Shown here one piece after another: positions 62,552 through 64,000 of a stretch of DNA of 64,000 nucleotides. The stretch is from Tenacibaculum sp. AHE14PA (GTDB lineage: Bacteria; Bacteroidota; Bacteroidia; Flavobacteriales; Flavobacteriaceae): contig NZ_CP058983.1 of assembly GCF_019278465.1 (NCBI RefSeq), forward strand, positions 1,549,501-1,613,500, read 5' to 3'. The notes below the pieces were generated by a model, which saw nothing but the letters and a program-made list of their open reading frames with translations, was not told the origin of the DNA and did not search any database. A program made the translations under genes and the position numbers. Positions within the stretch are counted from its first letter, which is position 1. Each line of letters begins with the position of its first letter.

Positions 62552-63274
62552 TTAAAATTTAAAACTACTTTTAGTTAATTGTTTCTCTAATTCTTCAGGG
62601 TTTCTTTTAGTCGCACTACTACAATTTTGGTCTTCGTTTAAAATAGTTGCTATTTTCATCTTTCTTTTTGATGTTGTTCTCCAACAAAATGATGATAATT
62701 CATATCCAAATATTAATTGTTTTGACATATCAATATTTCCAATTTCTTTTTCGTTTTTATAAACAAGTAATCGTTGTTTGGTCTGTTTGTCTGTTTTTAA
62801 ATAAACCGCATCTGACTTTTTTAAAAGGCTTAAACAATTTTCAGTTGGAATAAACCACAATGAATTAACTAATGATGCATTAGGAGCTTTTTTTAAATAG
62901 TTAAAAACTTCAACATTTGAATTGTTTAAAGCACTTACAACAGCAACCTTATTTTCAATTTGAAGAGTGATAAAAGATGATTTTAAAACAAGACTATCTT
63001 TTGAATTGTTTCTTCCTTTTGTTGATTCTTTATACTTTTTATATATTCGTTCAGTAAATAGTTTTTCAGAAACACCTACTTTTATATTATTTCCATATTT
63101 GGGATTCCCAAAAGTTTCAAAAGTAGTTTTTCGAATTGATTTTTGTTTTTCTCCAATAACTCCTAATTCTATTTTAGAATCCGTAGTATAAAAATTGTTT
63201 TTCTGAGGTAAAACTCCACAAGAAGTATATAACACACATAAAAAAAGTGTGATAATGAATAGCAATTTTCTCAT
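62552..63274 (-). CDS. Lipoprotein of unknown function at the head of the secretin operon
   Basis: 240 aa from ATG 63274 (MRKLLFIITLFLCVLYTSCG); an ATG at 63325 would put extra hydrophobic residues ahead of a perfect lipoprotein signal and is less likely. Lipobox LYTSC. No known domain was recognised; the first half is beta-like (SKIELGVIGEKQKSIRKTTF), followed by a Lys/Asn-rich region. Two bases separate it from the Fn3-like lipoprotein gene, so it belongs to the pilus/secretion operon. Confidence 0.7.
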   Translation of the reverse strand: MRKLLFIITLFLCVLYTSCGVLPQKNNFYTTDSKIELGVIGEKQKSIRKTTFETFGNPKYGNNIKVGVSEKLFTERIYKKYKESTKGRNNSKDSLVLKSSFITLQIENKVAVVSALNNSNVEVFNYLKKAPNASLVNSLWFIPTENCLSLLKKSDAVYLKTDKQTKQRLLVYKNEKEIGNIDMSKQLIFGYELSSFCWRTTSKRKMKIATILNEDQNCSSATKRNPEELEKQLTKSSFKF

Positions 63275-63332
63275 TTTTAATAGCAATATTTTTATTGAGT
63301 AAAAAATTAGTGGTAAAAGTAACAATTATTTT

Positions 63333-63340
63333 TACTTTTG
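63333..63340 (+). promoter_or_regulatory. -7 box TACTTTTG of the pilin gene
   Basis: A match to TAnnTTTG, 21 bases before ATG 63362; the region is shared with the divergent lipoprotein gene. Confidence 0.55.
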
Positions 63341-63361
63341 GCATTTAAAGCTCTGAAAACG

Positions 63362-63781
63362 ATGATTAAAAAAGAAAAAATATTATTAAAAAAGGTAAAT
63401 GCCTTTAACCTTCAAGAATTATTAGTGGTATTAATGATTATTGGTATCTTAATTTTGCTTGCTTTGCCTAAATTAATGCCACTTATATCGAAAGCAAAAA
63501 GTATTGAGGCGCAAGGAAACCTTACTCAATTATATAATATGCAGAGAAGTTATTTCTTTATGCACTCTAAATATTCTAATGATTTAAATACAATTGATTT
63601 TATAGCGCCTAAGACAGTCAACGAAGGTGGACGCTCTAATTACTCTTATGAAATAATTGAAGCAACTAGTGGTTCGTTTAAAGCTAAAGCAACAGCTATT
63701 ACCGACTTTGATGGCAACGGTATATTCAATGTTTGGCAAATTGACCAAGATCAGAATTTAAAGGAATTGGTTAAAGATTAA
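63362..63781 (+). CDS. Major pilin/pseudopilin (GspG/PilA-like)
   Basis: 139 aa from ATG 63362. The prepilin leader ends KKVNA, followed by FNLQELLVVLMIIGILILLA: Phe+1, Glu+5 and a long hydrophobic N-terminal helix. The globular part has a helix (AQGNLTQLYNMQRSYFFMHS), a short beta sheet (RSNYSYEIIEATSGSFKAKA), and a DFDGNGIFNVWQI loop that may bind calcium as in GspG or form the usual pilin end. It is apart from the minor-pilin cluster with its own promoter, as expected for the abundant subunit. Confidence 0.85.
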   Translation: MIKKEKILLKKVNAFNLQELLVVLMIIGILILLALPKLMPLISKAKSIEAQGNLTQLYNMQRSYFFMHSKYSNDLNTIDFIAPKTVNEGGRSNYSYEIIEATSGSFKAKATAITDFDGNGIFNVWQIDQDQNLKELVKD

Positions 63782-63869
63782 TATATTAAAACCTGTTTTT
63801 TGTTCTACTTTATTAAAAAGACATCATTACAAAGGTTTTTATTTCCCCTATTTATTCCCCTAAAAAATA

Positions 63870-63905
63870 AAAACCACTATAAATACAGGGATTTATAGTG
63901 GTTTT
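63870..63905. terminator. Strong hairpin terminator near the window end
   Basis: A 15-bp perfect stem AAAACCACTATAAAT with its complement, loop ACAGGG, A/T runs both sides. It ends the pilin gene transcript and possibly the minus-strand gene beyond. Confidence 0.85.
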
Positions 63906-63950
63906 AAAAGTTTCTATCGGACACTAAACATCTTTTAATCTACACAGATA

Positions 63951-64000
63951 CTAATTATCTTCTGCCCATATTTTTGCCAATTGCACTCCATAATCAATAG
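63951..64000 (-). CDS. Possible C-terminal end of a gene running off the window
   Basis: The minus strand from the window edge reads IDYGVQLAKIWAEDN and then TAG at 63951. The composition is coding-like and a terminator follows at 63870-63905. It is too short for family assignment. Confidence 0.35.
   Translation of the reverse strand, partial: IDYGVQLAKIWAEDN

Noticed and set aside
62647..63191. Plus-strand ORFs opposite the lipoprotein gene at 62552-63274
   Set aside because: Antisense shadows without signals; the minus-strand frame has a proper lipoprotein signal peptide and operon spacing.

Overview
The window is chromosomal DNA from a Bacteroidota species, most likely a marine Flavobacteriaceae of the Tenacibaculum/Polaribacter type. 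The genus is inferred; the family level is well supported. Evidence seen: strongly AT-rich DNA, Bacteroidetes -7 boxes (TAnnTTTG), a tmRNA whose tag reads GENNYALAA, SusD and type IX secretion (T9SS) cargo, and many lipoproteins with short lipoboxes.

Layout. 1-1.5 kb: the end of a SusD gene and a surface lipoprotein. 1.6-10.9 kb: housekeeping genes rlmB, rhomboid, rarA, a HAD phosphatase, a polysaccharide-deacetylase-like protein, radC and trkA-trkH, mostly separated by clear intrinsic terminators. 11.2-17.9 kb: a co-directional accessory set of a secreted tail-collar protein, a 1168-aa T9SS adhesin-like protein, a 56-aa precursor-like peptide missed by ordinary ORF calling, a PqqD/HPr-kinase-like fusion and a nucleotidyltransferase. 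This looks like an undescribed peptide-modification (RiPP-like) locus. 17.9-33.9 kb: mpl, a giant alpha-2-macroglobulin carrying a SusC-like insertion, peptidases, MscS and a saccharopine-dehydrogenase-like enzyme. 34.0-34.5 kb: a candidate structured ncRNA followed by ssrA (tmRNA).

34.6-43.5 kb: a probably defective mobile element just downstream of ssrA. It has two HTH regulators, an RteC-like protein with a recently duplicated C-terminal domain, and a 1600-aa primase/SF2-helicase fusion. It also carries a family of about 60-bp imperfect palindromes, each with arms ending GGGG/CCCC around a 33-34 bp AT-rich core. One palindrome lies just before the primase-helicase gene. A second lies in inverted orientation beyond it, together with fossil pieces of a second primase gene in both orientations. 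43.6-52.8 kb: small membrane and secreted proteins, two large RHS/YD-repeat proteins in one operon with a possible immunity gene, and a 3' fragment of a tyrosine recombinase.

52.8-63.8 kb: a complete-looking type IV pilus / type II secretion-like system. The plus strand carries a prepilin peptidase, GspE/PilB ATPase, PilP/GspC-like protein, GspK/PilX-like protein, two pseudopilins, GspF/PilC and, apart, a pilin. The minus strand carries PilO-like, PilM/N-like, secretin and two lipoproteins. The two arms converge with a 4-bp overlap. No CRISPR array, tRNA, rRNA or complete integrase was seen.
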